Source: Acinetobacter marinus
Lineage (GTDB): Bacteria; Pseudomonadota; Gammaproteobacteria; Pseudomonadales; Moraxellaceae
Reading direction: 5' to 3'
DNA: 64,000 nt
Assembly: GCF_900096915.1 (NCBI RefSeq)
Contig: NZ_FMYK01000002.1
Coordinates: 434,001-498,000, forward strand
Position numbers and translations under genes: made by a program. Position 1 is the first letter of the stretch; every line of letters begins with the position of its first letter. Shown here piece by piece: positions 17,811-27,057 of this stretch. The notes beneath the pieces were generated by a model. It had not been told where the DNA came from, did no database searches, and was given only the letters and a program-made list of their open reading frames with translations.

Positions 17811-19208
17811 ATGGCGGTAGCAAAAAATAAAATCGAACAGGTCATGGACTATGTGCAAACTCAGATCGACAGTCGTATCTGGACAGCGCAAACTCGACTG
17901 CCATCGGTACGTCAGCTTGCCAAACAGCTAGGATATTCGGTATCAACCGTGGTAGAAGCCTACGAGCGTTTGGTGGCGCAGGGCGTGATTCAGGCGAAAG
18001 CGGGTTCAGGTTTTTTTGTCACCGCACCGAATGCACTGCTTTCTATGACCAGTCTTGCACCCAAGCGGGAGCGTGCGGTTGATCCTTTATGGATTTCTCG
18101 GCAGACCTTGGAGGCAGGAGAGGCTTTTTTAAAACCCGGTTGTGGTTGGTTGCCTGAGGATTGGTTGCCACAGCAAAGTATGCGTAAAGCGATTCGCAGT
18201 AGCCTGAGTTTGCCGTCCAAAGTGCTGAGTGATTATGCCACACCGCAAGGTGCGTATGCATTTCGGCAGTTGCTTGCCATGCGGATGCAGAGTAAGCAGA
18301 TTGATGCTATTCCTGAGCAAATCATGTTGATGGACAGTGCCACCCAAGCCATTGATTTATTGTGTCGTTTTTTACTCAAGCCGAATGATACCGTACTGGT
18401 CGATGATCCGTGCTATTTCAATTTTCAAGCATTACTCAAAGTCCATCAGGTCAATGTGGTGGGCGTGCCATATACAGCGCAAGGCGTTGATATACAGGCA
18501 TTTGAGCAAGCGATTCACACGCATCAGCCACGGCTCTATATTACTAACGCAGGTCTGCACAATCCGACAGGTGCGGTGCAAACCTTATCGAATGCTTATC
18601 AAGTGGTAAAGCTGATTCAGCAGGCGAATATGTTGGTGATCGAAGATGATATCTATGCGGACTTTGAGGATGAGCCTGCACCACGTTTAGCAGCATTGGA
18701 TGGACTAAAAAATGTGATCTACATTGGCAGTTTTTCCAAAACCTTATCCGCATCATTACGCTGTGGTTTTATTGCGTCGAGCATGGAGTGGATAGATGAT
18801 TTGGTGGATTTAAAAATTGCCACACAGTTTAGCCATCATTATTTATCCGCAGAAATTATTTATGCCATTCTCACCGATGGTAGCTATCGCAAGCACATTG
18901 ATAGCATGAAATTACGCTTGAAACGGCATATGAAAAGTAGCATTGCACAGCTTGCCACGCTGGGCATTACGCCGTGGATGGTGCCAAAAGCAGGGATGTT
19001 TCTATGGTGTCAGCTCGATGAGCGCTACGATGTCAATCAACTGAGTAAAGATTGTCTTGCACAAGATATGGTACTTGCTCCAGGCAATAGCTTTAGCCAA
19101 AGTCAGCAGTTTAAAAATTATCTACGATTCAATGTTGCGCAATGCCAAAACCCGAAAGTTTTTCAGATATTGGCTGAGGCGTTGGCATTGCAAAATCTGA
19201 ACGGATAA
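17811..19208 (+). CDS. MocR-type PLP-dependent transcriptional regulator (GntR N-terminus, aminotransferase C-terminus)
   Basis: A 465-aa fusion. The N-terminal winged helix (about 10-75: RLPSVRQLAKQLGYSVSTVVEAYERLVAQG) binds DNA. The C-terminal fold-type I aminotransferase-like domain senses PLP or a ligand. It contains TNAGLHNPTGAV, EDDIYADF and the PLP-lysine region YIGSFSKTLSASLRCGF, plus RFNVAQCQNP near the end. ATG 17811 follows a GGTGAGG-like ribosome site. It is divergent from the EamA transporter and probably regulates it. The effector cannot be deduced from sequence. Confidence 0.9.
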   Translation: MAVAKNKIEQVMDYVQTQIDSRIWTAQTRLPSVRQLAKQLGYSVSTVVEAYERLVAQGVIQAKAGSGFFVTAPNALLSMTSLAPKRERAVDPLWISRQTLEAGEAFLKPGCGWLPEDWLPQQSMRKAIRSSLSLPSKVLSDYATPQGAYAFRQLLAMRMQSKQIDAIPEQIMLMDSATQAIDLLCRFLLKPNDTVLVDDPCYFNFQALLKVHQVNVVGVPYTAQGVDIQAFEQAIHTHQPRLYITNAGLHNPTGAVQTLSNAYQVVKLIQQANMLVIEDDIYADFEDEPAPRLAALDGLKNVIYIGSFSKTLSASLRCGFIASSMEWIDDLVDLKIATQFSHHYLSAEIIYAILTDGSYRKHIDSMKLRLKRHMKSSIAQLATLGITPWMVPKAGMFLWCQLDERYDVNQLSKDCLAQDMVLAPGNSFSQSQQFKNYLRFNVAQCQNPKVFQILAEALALQNLNG

Positions 19209-19301
19209 CACCACGATTTAAAAAGATATTTTATCTTTTGCCGAAACTTTAATCAGTCACAGTGCTGTGCAGATTTACATCGAGATAAGTTTAAAATATA
19301 G

Positions 19302-19316
19302 TGTTATGTTATAACA
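19302..19316. promoter_or_regulatory. Zur-type palindrome upstream of the DUF1624 gene
   Basis: TGTTATGTTATAACA consists of GTTAT and ATAAC arms around GTT. It is the exact reverse complement of the 15-mer at 42199-42213 before the ZnuD-like receptor gene, and differs at one position from the enterobacterial Zur core TGTTATAWTATAACA. It ends 17 bp before the ATG at 19334, a position where binding would block transcription. Confidence 0.65.
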
Positions 19317-19333
19317 TCTATTAAATATTTCTT

Positions 19334-20332
19334 ATGTCAAATCATCTCTCTAGCCGTTTGGTGATGATCGATGCACTTCGGGGCTTGGTCATTTTATTTA
19401 TGTTACTCGATCATGTGCGTGAAACTTTTTATTTGCACCATCAAGTGCCTGATCCGATGGATGTAGCAACCACTGAGCCAAGTCTGTTTTGGAGCCGGAC
19501 TTTAGCACATTTATGTGCGCCGATTTTTGTATTGCTCACTGGTTTATCCGCTTATTTATTCCAGCAGAAGAAGCAGGATCTACAGCAAACCCGTGCATTT
19601 TTATTGAAACGGGGTGCGTTTCTGATTTTCTTGGAATTGACTTTGGTGGGTTTTGCGTGGACAGCACAATTTCCACCTGAAATCGTCTATTTACAAGTCA
19701 TCTGGGCGATTGGAGTCAGTATGATTGCACTGGCGCTGATGGTCGGTTGGTCTTGGCAAAAGCAGTTGTTGCTGGCTGTGGCGATCATTGCCTTGCATAA
19801 CTTATTTGATCAGGTCAGTTTTAGCCAGCCGTGGTTGCAAAATATCTGGGCAGTCCTGCATCAGCGAGGTTGGATTGAGATTTCTGAGCACTTTAAACTG
19901 CGCACGTCTTATCCTGTATTGCCGTGGATTGGCATTATTTTGCTTGGCTATGTGCTTGGACAATTGTTTCAGCCACGATTTGACCGAATACAGCGCAATC
20001 GCTATTTGCTGATGATTGGCTGTGCTTGTATCACGACATTTATACTGCTGCGCCTAGTGAATGTCTACGGAGATCAACCGTGGTTAATCTATAGCGATTG
20101 GCAGATGACGTTGATGAGCTTTTTTAATTTGACCAAATACCCGCCGTCATTGCTATTTTGCTTATGGAATATCGGTATGGGTGTGTTGATCATGGTGTTG
20201 TTTGATCGCTATTCGACAGCGAAAGTGATGCAACCATTGACGATTATTGGTTCTGTGCCGATGTTCTTTTATGTGTTGCATCTCTATGTATTGAAACTAC
20301 TTTATCTGATTGCTGTGGCATTTTGGGGATGA
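19334..20332 (+). CDS. DUF1624 / HGSNAT-like membrane protein (apparently truncated by an in-frame TGA)
   Basis: A 332-aa polytopic protein of the heparan-alpha-glucosaminide N-acetyltransferase-like (DUF1624) group, a set of membrane acyltransferase-like proteins mostly uncharacterised in bacteria. The N-terminal signature RLVMIDALRGLVILFMLLDH and the following ETFYLHH, together with SRTLAHLCAPIFVLLTGLSA and VFYVLHLYVLKLLYLIA-type helices, fit the family. The frame stops at TGA 20330-20332 directly after a hydrophobic stretch, but the same frame then reads on for 48 sense codons. A Zur-type palindrome lies 17 bp upstream, suggesting zinc control. Confidence 0.8.
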   Translation: MSNHLSSRLVMIDALRGLVILFMLLDHVRETFYLHHQVPDPMDVATTEPSLFWSRTLAHLCAPIFVLLTGLSAYLFQQKKQDLQQTRAFLLKRGAFLIFLELTLVGFAWTAQFPPEIVYLQVIWAIGVSMIALALMVGWSWQKQLLLAVAIIALHNLFDQVSFSQPWLQNIWAVLHQRGWIEISEHFKLRTSYPVLPWIGIILLGYVLGQLFQPRFDRIQRNRYLLMIGCACITTFILLRLVNVYGDQPWLIYSDWQMTLMSFFNLTKYPPSLLFCLWNIGMGVLIMVLFDRYSTAKVMQPLTIIGSVPMFFYVLHLYVLKLLYLIAVAFWG

Positions 20333-20479
20333 AATTATGGCGCTTATTTTGGGGTAAGCAATGTGGCGATGCTGTGGGGTATTTCCTTGATATTGATCTT
20401 AGCGTTATATCCAATCGTCAAAGTATTTTCTCGATTTAAACATCAAAATCCACAAATCACCTTACTGAAGTATTTTTAG
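20333..20479 (+). pseudogene. in-frame continuation of the DUF1624 gene after a TGA
   Basis: From 20333 the frame of the upstream gene continues without shift for 48 codons to TAG at 20477-20479. It encodes NYGAYFGVSNVAMLWG, a hydrophobic helix ISLILILALYPI and a basic tail ending ITLLKYF. A last membrane helix plus a short basic tail is what a complete DUF1624 protein would be expected to have. A nonsense change or sequencing error at 20330 is the simplest reading; natural readthrough is possible but unsupported. TGA serves as the stop of several intact genes in the window (cdsA, dxr, fabZ). Confidence 0.7.
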
Positions 20480-20494
20480 TATTGTGCTTGGATG

Positions 20495-20523
20495 CAAAAA
20501 AGAACGCCGAGGCGTTCTTTTTG
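20495..20523. terminator. bidirectional intrinsic terminator
   Basis: AGAACGC (20501-20507) and GCGTTCT (20512-20518) pair around CGAG, flanked by A's on the left and T's on the right. It lies between the convergent DUF1624 and acyl-CoA dehydrogenase genes and can serve both. Confidence 0.9.
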
Positions 20524-20549
20524 TGTTTTTTCGATATTTAAGTTGTTGA

Positions 20550-22373
20550 TTAATAATCAAAACTAAAGTGTTCAGCAGCGAGACCAGTCATGCCGCGAGA
20601 AGGTTTGACCATGGCTTCTGCATGACCTTCAGAACGTGGTAATAAACGATCAAAATAGAAATCAGCGACTTTGATTTTGGCTTTGTAGAAATCGATTTCT
20701 TCTTTACCATCACCTTTTTCGATTTTCTCTGAAGCAACAGCCGCTTGTTGTGCCCAGAAGTACGCCATCATCGCATAGCCAGAGAACATCAAATAGTCGA
20801 CCGATGCGCTTGAGACGATGTCACGGTCTTTACGTGCAGCTAACATGATACGCAGGGTTAATGTGTTCCATTGTGCGCAGATTTTGGTCAGATCCCAGAT
20901 GAAACGGCGGAGATATTTATTGCGGGCATGACGACCACAGAATTTCATGATTTCCGCAGTGTAGTCACGGACCACTTTACCTTTAGATGACAGCAAGACT
21001 TTACGACCCAACAAATCCAATGCCTGAACGCCCGTGGTGCCTTCGTACAAGGTAGAGATACGTGCATCACGTGCGATTTGCTCCATGCCCCATTCTTTAA
21101 TGTAGCCGTGTCCACCGAACACTTGCATACCGTGGTTGGCTGCTTCCATACCAAGCTCAGTCAAGAAACCTTTGAGAATCGGCGTGTAGAATCCTAAACG
21201 ATCGTCATATTCTTCAAATTTTTGATTGTCACCTGTGGTCAATGCATCCGCCATTTGATCGGCAAGTTGTGACGCATAATAGATCATCGAGCGACCACCT
21301 TCAGCGATGGCTTTTTGCGTAAGTAGCATACGACGCACATCGGCATGGTGAATGATGGCATCTGCAACACGATCAGGATCTTTTTTACCAGACAGGGCAC
21401 GCATTGACATACGATCTTTGGCATACGGCAATGCACCTTGGAATGCTAGCTCTGCGTGGCAAATGCCCTGAATCGCCGTACCGATACGTGCTGTGTTCAT
21501 AAAGGTAAACATGGCGTGCAAGCCTTTGTTTGGCTCGCCGATCAAGTAACCGACCGCATTGTCAAAGTTGAGCACTGCTGTTGCAGAGGCTTTGATGCCC
21601 ATTTTGTGTTCGATCGAACCGCAGGTCACAGGATTGCGTTCGCCGACACCACCGTCCGCAGTCGGCATGAATTTCGGTACGATAAATAGCGAAATACCAC
21701 GTGTGCCTTCAGGCGCATCGGGTAGACGAGCGAGGACAATGTGAATAATGTTTTCAGTTAAGTCATGCTCACCCGCAGAGATGAAAATTTTTGTACCTGA
21801 GATTGCATAAGTACCGTCTGCTTGAGGCTCTGCTTTGGTTTTCACTTGACCCAAGTCCGTACCACATTGTGGCTCAGTCAAACACATGGTGCCAGACCAA
21901 GTACCTGCAACGAGGTGAGGCATATAGGTTTGTTTTTGTTCTTCTGTACCAAACTGCAAAATGGTATTCATACAGCCGATGCTCAAACCTGGATACATCT
22001 GGAATGACCAGTTGGCAGTGCCCATCATTTCAGCTTTGATCAAGTTTAGTGATTGTGGCAAATTTTGACCGCCGAATTCTTCTGGGTAAGACAAACCTTG
22101 CCAGCCACCTTGGATGAACTGATCATAAGCTGCTTTAAAGCCTTTCGGGGTTTTGACTTCGCCATTGTCAAAGGTACAGCCTTCGTCATCACCAGATTGG
22201 TTGAGCGGTGCAAGTACATTTTCACAAAAGTCAGCGGCACCTTCGAGGATCATGTCGACGGTATCTGGATCGGCAAGCTCGCCATTAGAGAGCGTTTTGT
22301 AGTGGGAGGAGAAGTCAAAAACTTCATTCATCAAGAAACGGACGTCACGTAAAGGGGCTTTATATATTGGCAT
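20550..22373 (-). CDS. acyl-CoA dehydrogenase with C-terminal extension
   Basis: FAD-dependent dehydrogenase of 607 aa, longer than classical 380-aa acyl-CoA dehydrogenases because of an N-terminal helical cap (PIYKAPLRDVRFLMNEVF) and a C-terminal acetyl-CoA-dehydrogenase-like domain (PF12806 type) ending GMTGLAAEHFSF. The core has the FAD/substrate motif MCLTEPQCGTDLGQVKTKA, GTKIFISAGEHD, HKMGIKASATA, FGGHGYIKEWGMEQIARDAR and LYEGTTGVQALDLLGRK. Proteins of this layout act on fatty acyl-CoA or, in the DmdC subgroup, methylmercaptopropionyl-CoA. The substrate here is unknown. It stands alone between two terminator-bounded units. Confidence 0.9.
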   Translation of the reverse strand: MPIYKAPLRDVRFLMNEVFDFSSHYKTLSNGELADPDTVDMILEGAADFCENVLAPLNQSGDDEGCTFDNGEVKTPKGFKAAYDQFIQGGWQGLSYPEEFGGQNLPQSLNLIKAEMMGTANWSFQMYPGLSIGCMNTILQFGTEEQKQTYMPHLVAGTWSGTMCLTEPQCGTDLGQVKTKAEPQADGTYAISGTKIFISAGEHDLTENIIHIVLARLPDAPEGTRGISLFIVPKFMPTADGGVGERNPVTCGSIEHKMGIKASATAVLNFDNAVGYLIGEPNKGLHAMFTFMNTARIGTAIQGICHAELAFQGALPYAKDRMSMRALSGKKDPDRVADAIIHHADVRRMLLTQKAIAEGGRSMIYYASQLADQMADALTTGDNQKFEEYDDRLGFYTPILKGFLTELGMEAANHGMQVFGGHGYIKEWGMEQIARDARISTLYEGTTGVQALDLLGRKVLLSSKGKVVRDYTAEIMKFCGRHARNKYLRRFIWDLTKICAQWNTLTLRIMLAARKDRDIVSSASVDYLMFSGYAMMAYFWAQQAAVASEKIEKGDGKEEIDFYKAKIKVADFYFDRLLPRSEGHAEAMVKPSRGMTGLAAEHFSFDY

Positions 22374-22643
22374 GGGCTGTTCCTGAGTTTGGGGCGAAAA
22401 GTGCCCTGATCATCAAAAGGTCATCAAAAAAGATTTATCGATTTATTATTCATATTTAGTAATAAATGGCATTGATTAAACTGTAAGTAAAAATTGTCAG
22501 AAATGCGAATCAAGGCTAAACTAAAATCTTACAGTGCTATATTTTGCCTATATTTATCAGGATTTCTGAAAGTGCAAAAAAGATAATGCTGATTTGAAGG
22601 ACAGATCAACGAAAAGTAACAAATTATAACTTAGGAGCGCCAT
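22374..22643. other. 270-bp divergent spacer
   Basis: A+T-rich spacer between the starts of the acyl-CoA dehydrogenase gene (minus) and the large lipoprotein gene (plus). It should hold both promoters. I see several A+T-rich -10-like hexamers but no pair good enough to assign, and no RNA gene. Confidence 0.4.
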
Positions 22644-25040
22644 ATGCAACCTGTCACATTATTTAAAACGAAATCCTCTTGGTTAAGTTTAGCGATCTTA
22701 TCGATCACGCTTGCAGGCTGTGCCACCACGCCACCGCAAAGTGCGAAAAGTTTGAATGATAAGGTCTATCGTAGCTATGAAAACTTAATGTCTAAAGAAA
22801 GCTATTCATTCTCAGGCAATATGCGCTTTTCTGCAGAAGCTGGCGAATATAAAAACCGCTATGATTCTCAAGAATATAATGATCCTGAGTCAAGCACACT
22901 CGAAGCACAGAAGCTCAAACTTCTCAATGACTTACTTGCCAGTTCGAGCGTCTATCCACAAGAACAGCAACGCTGGATGAAAGAGGGCTTGGAAAATCCG
23001 TATGGTGCTTCGAGTGCATATCGAAGTAAAAAAGACAAAGCCTTACCCGTGCTGATGGCGAGCTTTATGAATCGCTATTATTATGAATTTGACGGGGTGG
23101 TGGACTTACGCCGTGGGCAGTTAAGTTTTAATCCAACTGTGGGCTATCGTGCCAGTAATGTGCATGGTTGGATTAAGTTTCCACTTGCGCTAGACCTTGC
23201 CAATCACAAAGCCTATGCTGATATTTCAGCGCTGTCGCCAATCGTGACTGATCCACAATATGATGGGCAGTACGTGGTCTATGATTATAAAAAATTATTA
23301 GACAAAGCCAATATCGATCTGAAACCTGCGATGACAGCGATGCGTGAATTGGTATTGGTCAATCCTGCATTGGCAAAAGAGAGCGACTATCAACGTCTGC
23401 CATTGACCGATGTAGATAAAGAAAATCAAGCTGTCGAGCGCATCCAATACAAGGGTGATTATGCCGAATTACTGGCGCAGTACTTGCTGTATTTTTATGT
23501 CAATCAAGACTATCTGAAAACATTGGTCGATAAAAACTTAAAATCAGATCAACCAATCACACCGAAAACTTTGTTAGATCTTGAAAAAGCAACCACCAAA
23601 ACGGACACCACACCAACCGAAAGCGGTTATGAAGCAATGTATCGTGTCAGTGATGCCATCAATGACATTTATGCCGAAAACGATGCCAAGCATAATGCTG
23701 CAACTGAAACATTGAGTGCAGCGGAGTTAGCAGCCTGTGTTGCTCTATCAAAAGAGGGCGGTCGAACTGAGTCAGAAGCGATTTCGGATTGCCAAGCTGA
23801 AGAGGCTGTGTCGGATGATTATATAGACGATCATACAGATGTTGCTTCAGATGCGACAATAGATGTCGTTGCGCCACCACCCGCACCAGCCAAAAAAGCG
23901 CCAGTAGCTAAAAAAGTGCCATCAGCAACAACGACCAAGTCCACGAAAGCATATGATCCTTCATCTTTTGGTCAAGGCGCAGAAGTATTGGCAAAATTTG
24001 ATCAATACAAACGCTCAGATCGCTTGATCACGGCAAAAGATTTACAAGCCATTGTTGCCGAGCAACCTGAGGCCTATCAAGCGTTGATCGAGCACAGTAT
24101 GGATCAGTTTAAAGATGTTGAAATGTTGAAAGACATGAATTATGTCAGTAATTTTGCCTTAGACAGTCAGGGGCGTTTAAAACGTGCTGAAATGATCGTG
24201 AATATGCCGAATTTCAAAGAAATTGGCGTGAAAAATATGAAAGCAACCACGGTGATGAATATTGGTAATTATGGTTCGGCTCGAGTGGATCAAAGCAAAT
24301 TACGTCAAGCGATCAGCTTTGAAGAGGCCGCCAATGAACGTTCTTTGCTGAATCTCGGCGAAAGCGTGAAGAAACTCACCGCCGATCCGAATGCGGAATC
24401 TAGTAGTAGTAAAGCAGATGATCGCAGTAAATATTGGTCTAAAACTGCTCGCCGTGATGAACTGGCAAAAAGTTTCTGGGAACAAGGGCTGAGCTTTGTT
24501 GATGTCTATGCGGCGCTGTATCGTTATGCCTATATTTCAGAATTAAAACATGCTGAAAGCCAAGACTTTAATCTCAGCACGCTAGATACCACGGCGAAAT
24601 GGACCGCCTATTATTATGCGCAAGAAGAAGGCTATCCACTGACTGCGGCGCAAAAAGCAGCCTATGATAAAACCCCAGAAGATTGGCCATATTATGATGA
24701 ATATCTGGCTGAGGATGTTTGGTATTCGGTCAGCAAGTCGGAAAAAGATGCCAAAATTAAACTCGATTTACAAAAGCTACGGGCACAAGGCAAGACCAAT
24801 CTGCAAATCTTTGAAACCTTGTATACTCAGCTCGACGATGAATCGCAATATAACAAGTATCTCAATGCAGAGGAGCTTGCAGAGCATAAACGCTTTATCC
24901 ATACGCTGGCAGAGATTGGTGTGGAAGACTTGAACACTAAAAAAGTCGATAAAGCCAAACTGCGTCCATACGGTGAGTCGGCGCTCAATCGATTCTCCTC
25001 AACGAACTATCGCAAAGTGTATGAGGCATTTTTGAACTAA
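22644..25040 (+). CDS. large outer-membrane-type lipoprotein of unknown function
   Basis: The 798-aa protein begins with a lipoprotein signal (SWLSLAILSITLAGCATTPP, lipidated Cys near residue 28). The mature part has an N-terminal region with many aromatic residues, a low-complexity acidic stretch at about 380-410 (DDYIDDHTDVASDATIDVV), a Pro/Ala/Lys hinge (PPPAPAKKAPVAKKVP, about 413-428), then a second globular part rich in Tyr, Asp and Lys. Residue +2 is Ala, which favours outer-membrane sorting by the usual rule. I recognise no domain. ATG 22644 follows AGGAGCG. A terminator stands just after it, so it is monocistronic. Confidence 0.75.
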   Translation: MQPVTLFKTKSSWLSLAILSITLAGCATTPPQSAKSLNDKVYRSYENLMSKESYSFSGNMRFSAEAGEYKNRYDSQEYNDPESSTLEAQKLKLLNDLLASSSVYPQEQQRWMKEGLENPYGASSAYRSKKDKALPVLMASFMNRYYYEFDGVVDLRRGQLSFNPTVGYRASNVHGWIKFPLALDLANHKAYADISALSPIVTDPQYDGQYVVYDYKKLLDKANIDLKPAMTAMRELVLVNPALAKESDYQRLPLTDVDKENQAVERIQYKGDYAELLAQYLLYFYVNQDYLKTLVDKNLKSDQPITPKTLLDLEKATTKTDTTPTESGYEAMYRVSDAINDIYAENDAKHNAATETLSAAELAACVALSKEGGRTESEAISDCQAEEAVSDDYIDDHTDVASDATIDVVAPPPAPAKKAPVAKKVPSATTTKSTKAYDPSSFGQGAEVLAKFDQYKRSDRLITAKDLQAIVAEQPEAYQALIEHSMDQFKDVEMLKDMNYVSNFALDSQGRLKRAEMIVNMPNFKEIGVKNMKATTVMNIGNYGSARVDQSKLRQAISFEEAANERSLLNLGESVKKLTADPNAESSSSKADDRSKYWSKTARRDELAKSFWEQGLSFVDVYAALYRYAYISELKHAESQDFNLSTLDTTAKWTAYYYAQEEGYPLTAAQKAAYDKTPEDWPYYDEYLAEDVWYSVSKSEKDAKIKLDLQKLRAQGKTNLQIFETLYTQLDDESQYNKYLNAEELAEHKRFIHTLAEIGVEDLNTKKVDKAKLRPYGESALNRFSSTNYRKVYEAFLN

Positions 25041-25052
25041 TCCTGCGACAAC

Positions 25053-25083
25053 AAAAAATCAGCCCAAGTGGCTGATTTTTTTT
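25053..25083. terminator. bidirectional intrinsic terminator
   Basis: AAAAAATCAGCC (25053-25064) pairs with GGCTGATTTTTT (from 25070) around CAAGT, followed by further T's. It separates the large lipoprotein gene from the convergent aroE. Confidence 0.92.
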
Positions 25084-25107
25084 ACGCTAAATTTATGAGC
25101 GAATTAT

Positions 25108-25914
25108 TCACACTGATATAAAGTCTTTTAACTCAGGTCGTACACCATTCCAAATCGCAAAGGCTTCGATCGCCTGACCAACGAGCATCGAATAGCCATC
25201 GGCATAAGGCATACCTCGGGCAATGGCTTGATCAATAAAGGTCGATGCTTTGCCGTACGCCATTTCATAGGCGAAATTAAACGTTAAACTTTCAGGGAGT
25301 TGTAATGTATCACCCGACAGGCTTGCCGATGTCGCATTAATCACAATATCAAACTGCGCATTTGCTTCATTTTGCAACTGGTCAAGTGACAGTGCGGATA
25401 ATTCACAGTTTGGCACATGGGCTTGAATATCATTGATCAGTTGTTCTGCACGAGCCAGTGTGCGATTGGCAATGCTGATTTTTGCCACGCCAGCCTGCGC
25501 CAAAGGATAGATCACACCACGGGTTGCACCACCTGCACCGATGATCAAAATCGTGGCTTGATTTAAATCTAAACCATTTGCTTTTAAGGCATCGACCAAA
25601 CCTTGCCCATCGGTATTATCACCGATTAACTTGCCATTTTGACGATACAAGGTATTCACCGCTTTGGCGATTTTGGCACGTTCACTCAGCGCATCACACA
25701 GCGCAAAGGCTTGCTCTTTAAACGGCACGGTGACATTCATGCCCACGCCACCGTCGGCAAAAAATGCCTGAACGGCTTGTTCAAAGCCATCAAGTGGCGC
25801 AAGCAATTTCGCATACTGCAAATCTACACCAGTTTTTTCTGCAAACGCATGATGTAGTTCGGGGGAGCGAGAATGCTCGATGGGATTGCCGATAACGGCG
25901 AATTGTTTGGTCAT
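25108..25914 (-). CDS. aroE: shikimate dehydrogenase (NADP+)
   Basis: Reduces 3-dehydroshikimate to shikimate in the aromatic amino-acid pathway. The 268-aa protein carries the shikimate-binding start FAVIGNPIEHSRSPELHHAF, the catalytic-Lys motif GMNVTVPFKEQA, GDNTDGQGLV, and the nucleotide-binding GAGGATRGVIYPLAQ, then NRTLARAEQL and a C-terminal GYSMLVGQAIEAF. ATG 25914. It lies 58 bp downstream of hemF on the same strand, an aroE-hemF neighbourhood found in many gammaproteobacteria, so a common transcript is likely. Confidence 0.97.
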   Translation of the reverse strand: MTKQFAVIGNPIEHSRSPELHHAFAEKTGVDLQYAKLLAPLDGFEQAVQAFFADGGVGMNVTVPFKEQAFALCDALSERAKIAKAVNTLYRQNGKLIGDNTDGQGLVDALKANGLDLNQATILIIGAGGATRGVIYPLAQAGVAKISIANRTLARAEQLINDIQAHVPNCELSALSLDQLQNEANAQFDIVINATSASLSGDTLQLPESLTFNFAYEMAYGKASTFIDQAIARGMPYADGYSMLVGQAIEAFAIWNGVRPELKDFISV

Positions 25915-25972
25915 TAGATTACTTTTTTATCGAAGTGAATTCATGGGCATTATTAAATCGTAATTGGGTGAA

Positions 25973-26923
25973 TTATTCCACTGCACCAACTTGATCTAGC
26001 CAATCTCGTGGCTTGAGATAATATTCAGTGAGCCGCTTTTCAGGAGAGTCTGCATCCCACTCAGGGCGATATGACCAACCTGCAAGATTCGGCAAACTGA
26101 CCAAGATCGACTCAATCCGACCACCAGTTTGTAGACCGAACAAGGTGCCGCGGTCATACACCAGGTTAAATTCGACATAGCGTCCACGACGATAGAGTTG
26201 GAATTCTCGCTGTGCTTCGGTGTAAGGCTTGTCTTGATTATGCTCAAAAATCGGTAAAATCGCATCCAAATAACCATTACCCACCGCTTGCATATAAGCA
26301 AAACAGGTATCGAAATCCCATTCATTCAAATCATCAAAAAATAAACCGCCAATGCCACGCTGTTCATTACGATGTTTGAGATAAAAATAATCATCACACC
26401 ATGCTTTGTGCTTGGCGTAGACATCATCGCCAAAGGGTTGGCATAGGTCATAGGCTTTTTTATGCCAAGATACGCAATCATCATCATTTGGATAAAATGG
26501 TGTGAGATCAAAACCACCACCAAACCACCAAATCGGTGCTTGACCTTCTTTTTCTGCGATGAACAATCGCACATTGGCATGTGATGTTGGTACGTGCGGA
26601 TTTTTTGGGTGAATGACTAAGGATAGACCGAGTGCTTGGGCTTTTGCCCCTGCAATCTCAGGATGGCGGGCAGTGGCAGAGGCGGGTAGTTGTTTGATGT
26701 TGATATGAGAAAACATCACGCCACCTTTTTCAATCACTTCACCGCCTTGTAAGACACATGAGCGACCACCACCACCTTCTGGACGTTGCCAATCATCAGC
26801 GACAAACTTCGCCGTTCCACCACCCGCACTTTCTCGTTGCTCTAGTCCTGCACAAATACGCTGTTGTAGATCGAGTAGAAAATTTCTCACTTTTTCAATG
26901 TGATCAGTATTTGGATAAGACAT
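25973..26923 (-). CDS. hemF: oxygen-dependent coproporphyrinogen III oxidase
   Basis: Converts coproporphyrinogen III to protoporphyrinogen IX with O2 in haem synthesis. The sequence shows the HemF pattern: GGGGRSCVLQGGEVIEKGGV, FSHIN, HPKNPHVPTSHANVRLF, WWFGGGFDLTPFYP, HRNEQRGIGGLFFDDLN and RYVEFNLVYDRGTLFGLQTG. The frame opens with GTG at 26932; I prefer ATG 26923 (316 aa). Haem supply under aerobic growth is its expected role in a strict aerobe such as Acinetobacter. It sits just upstream of aroE. Confidence 0.96.
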   Translation of the reverse strand: MSYPNTDHIEKVRNFLLDLQQRICAGLEQRESAGGGTAKFVADDWQRPEGGGGRSCVLQGGEVIEKGGVMFSHINIKQLPASATARHPEIAGAKAQALGLSLVIHPKNPHVPTSHANVRLFIAEKEGQAPIWWFGGGFDLTPFYPNDDDCVSWHKKAYDLCQPFGDDVYAKHKAWCDDYFYLKHRNEQRGIGGLFFDDLNEWDFDTCFAYMQAVGNGYLDAILPIFEHNQDKPYTEAQREFQLYRRGRYVEFNLVYDRGTLFGLQTGGRIESILVSLPNLAGWSYRPEWDADSPEKRLTEYYLKPRDWLDQVGAVE

Positions 26924-27057
26924 GGTGTTCACCGTAGTAATCGTGGAATGGATTGAATTTAGTATGCTCTACATCTTACAACATAAAACCATAAAAAAAA
27001 TATGTGATTTAATGCGTGAGCTTAATTTTTGCTGGATTACGATTTGATTGATCAAGG

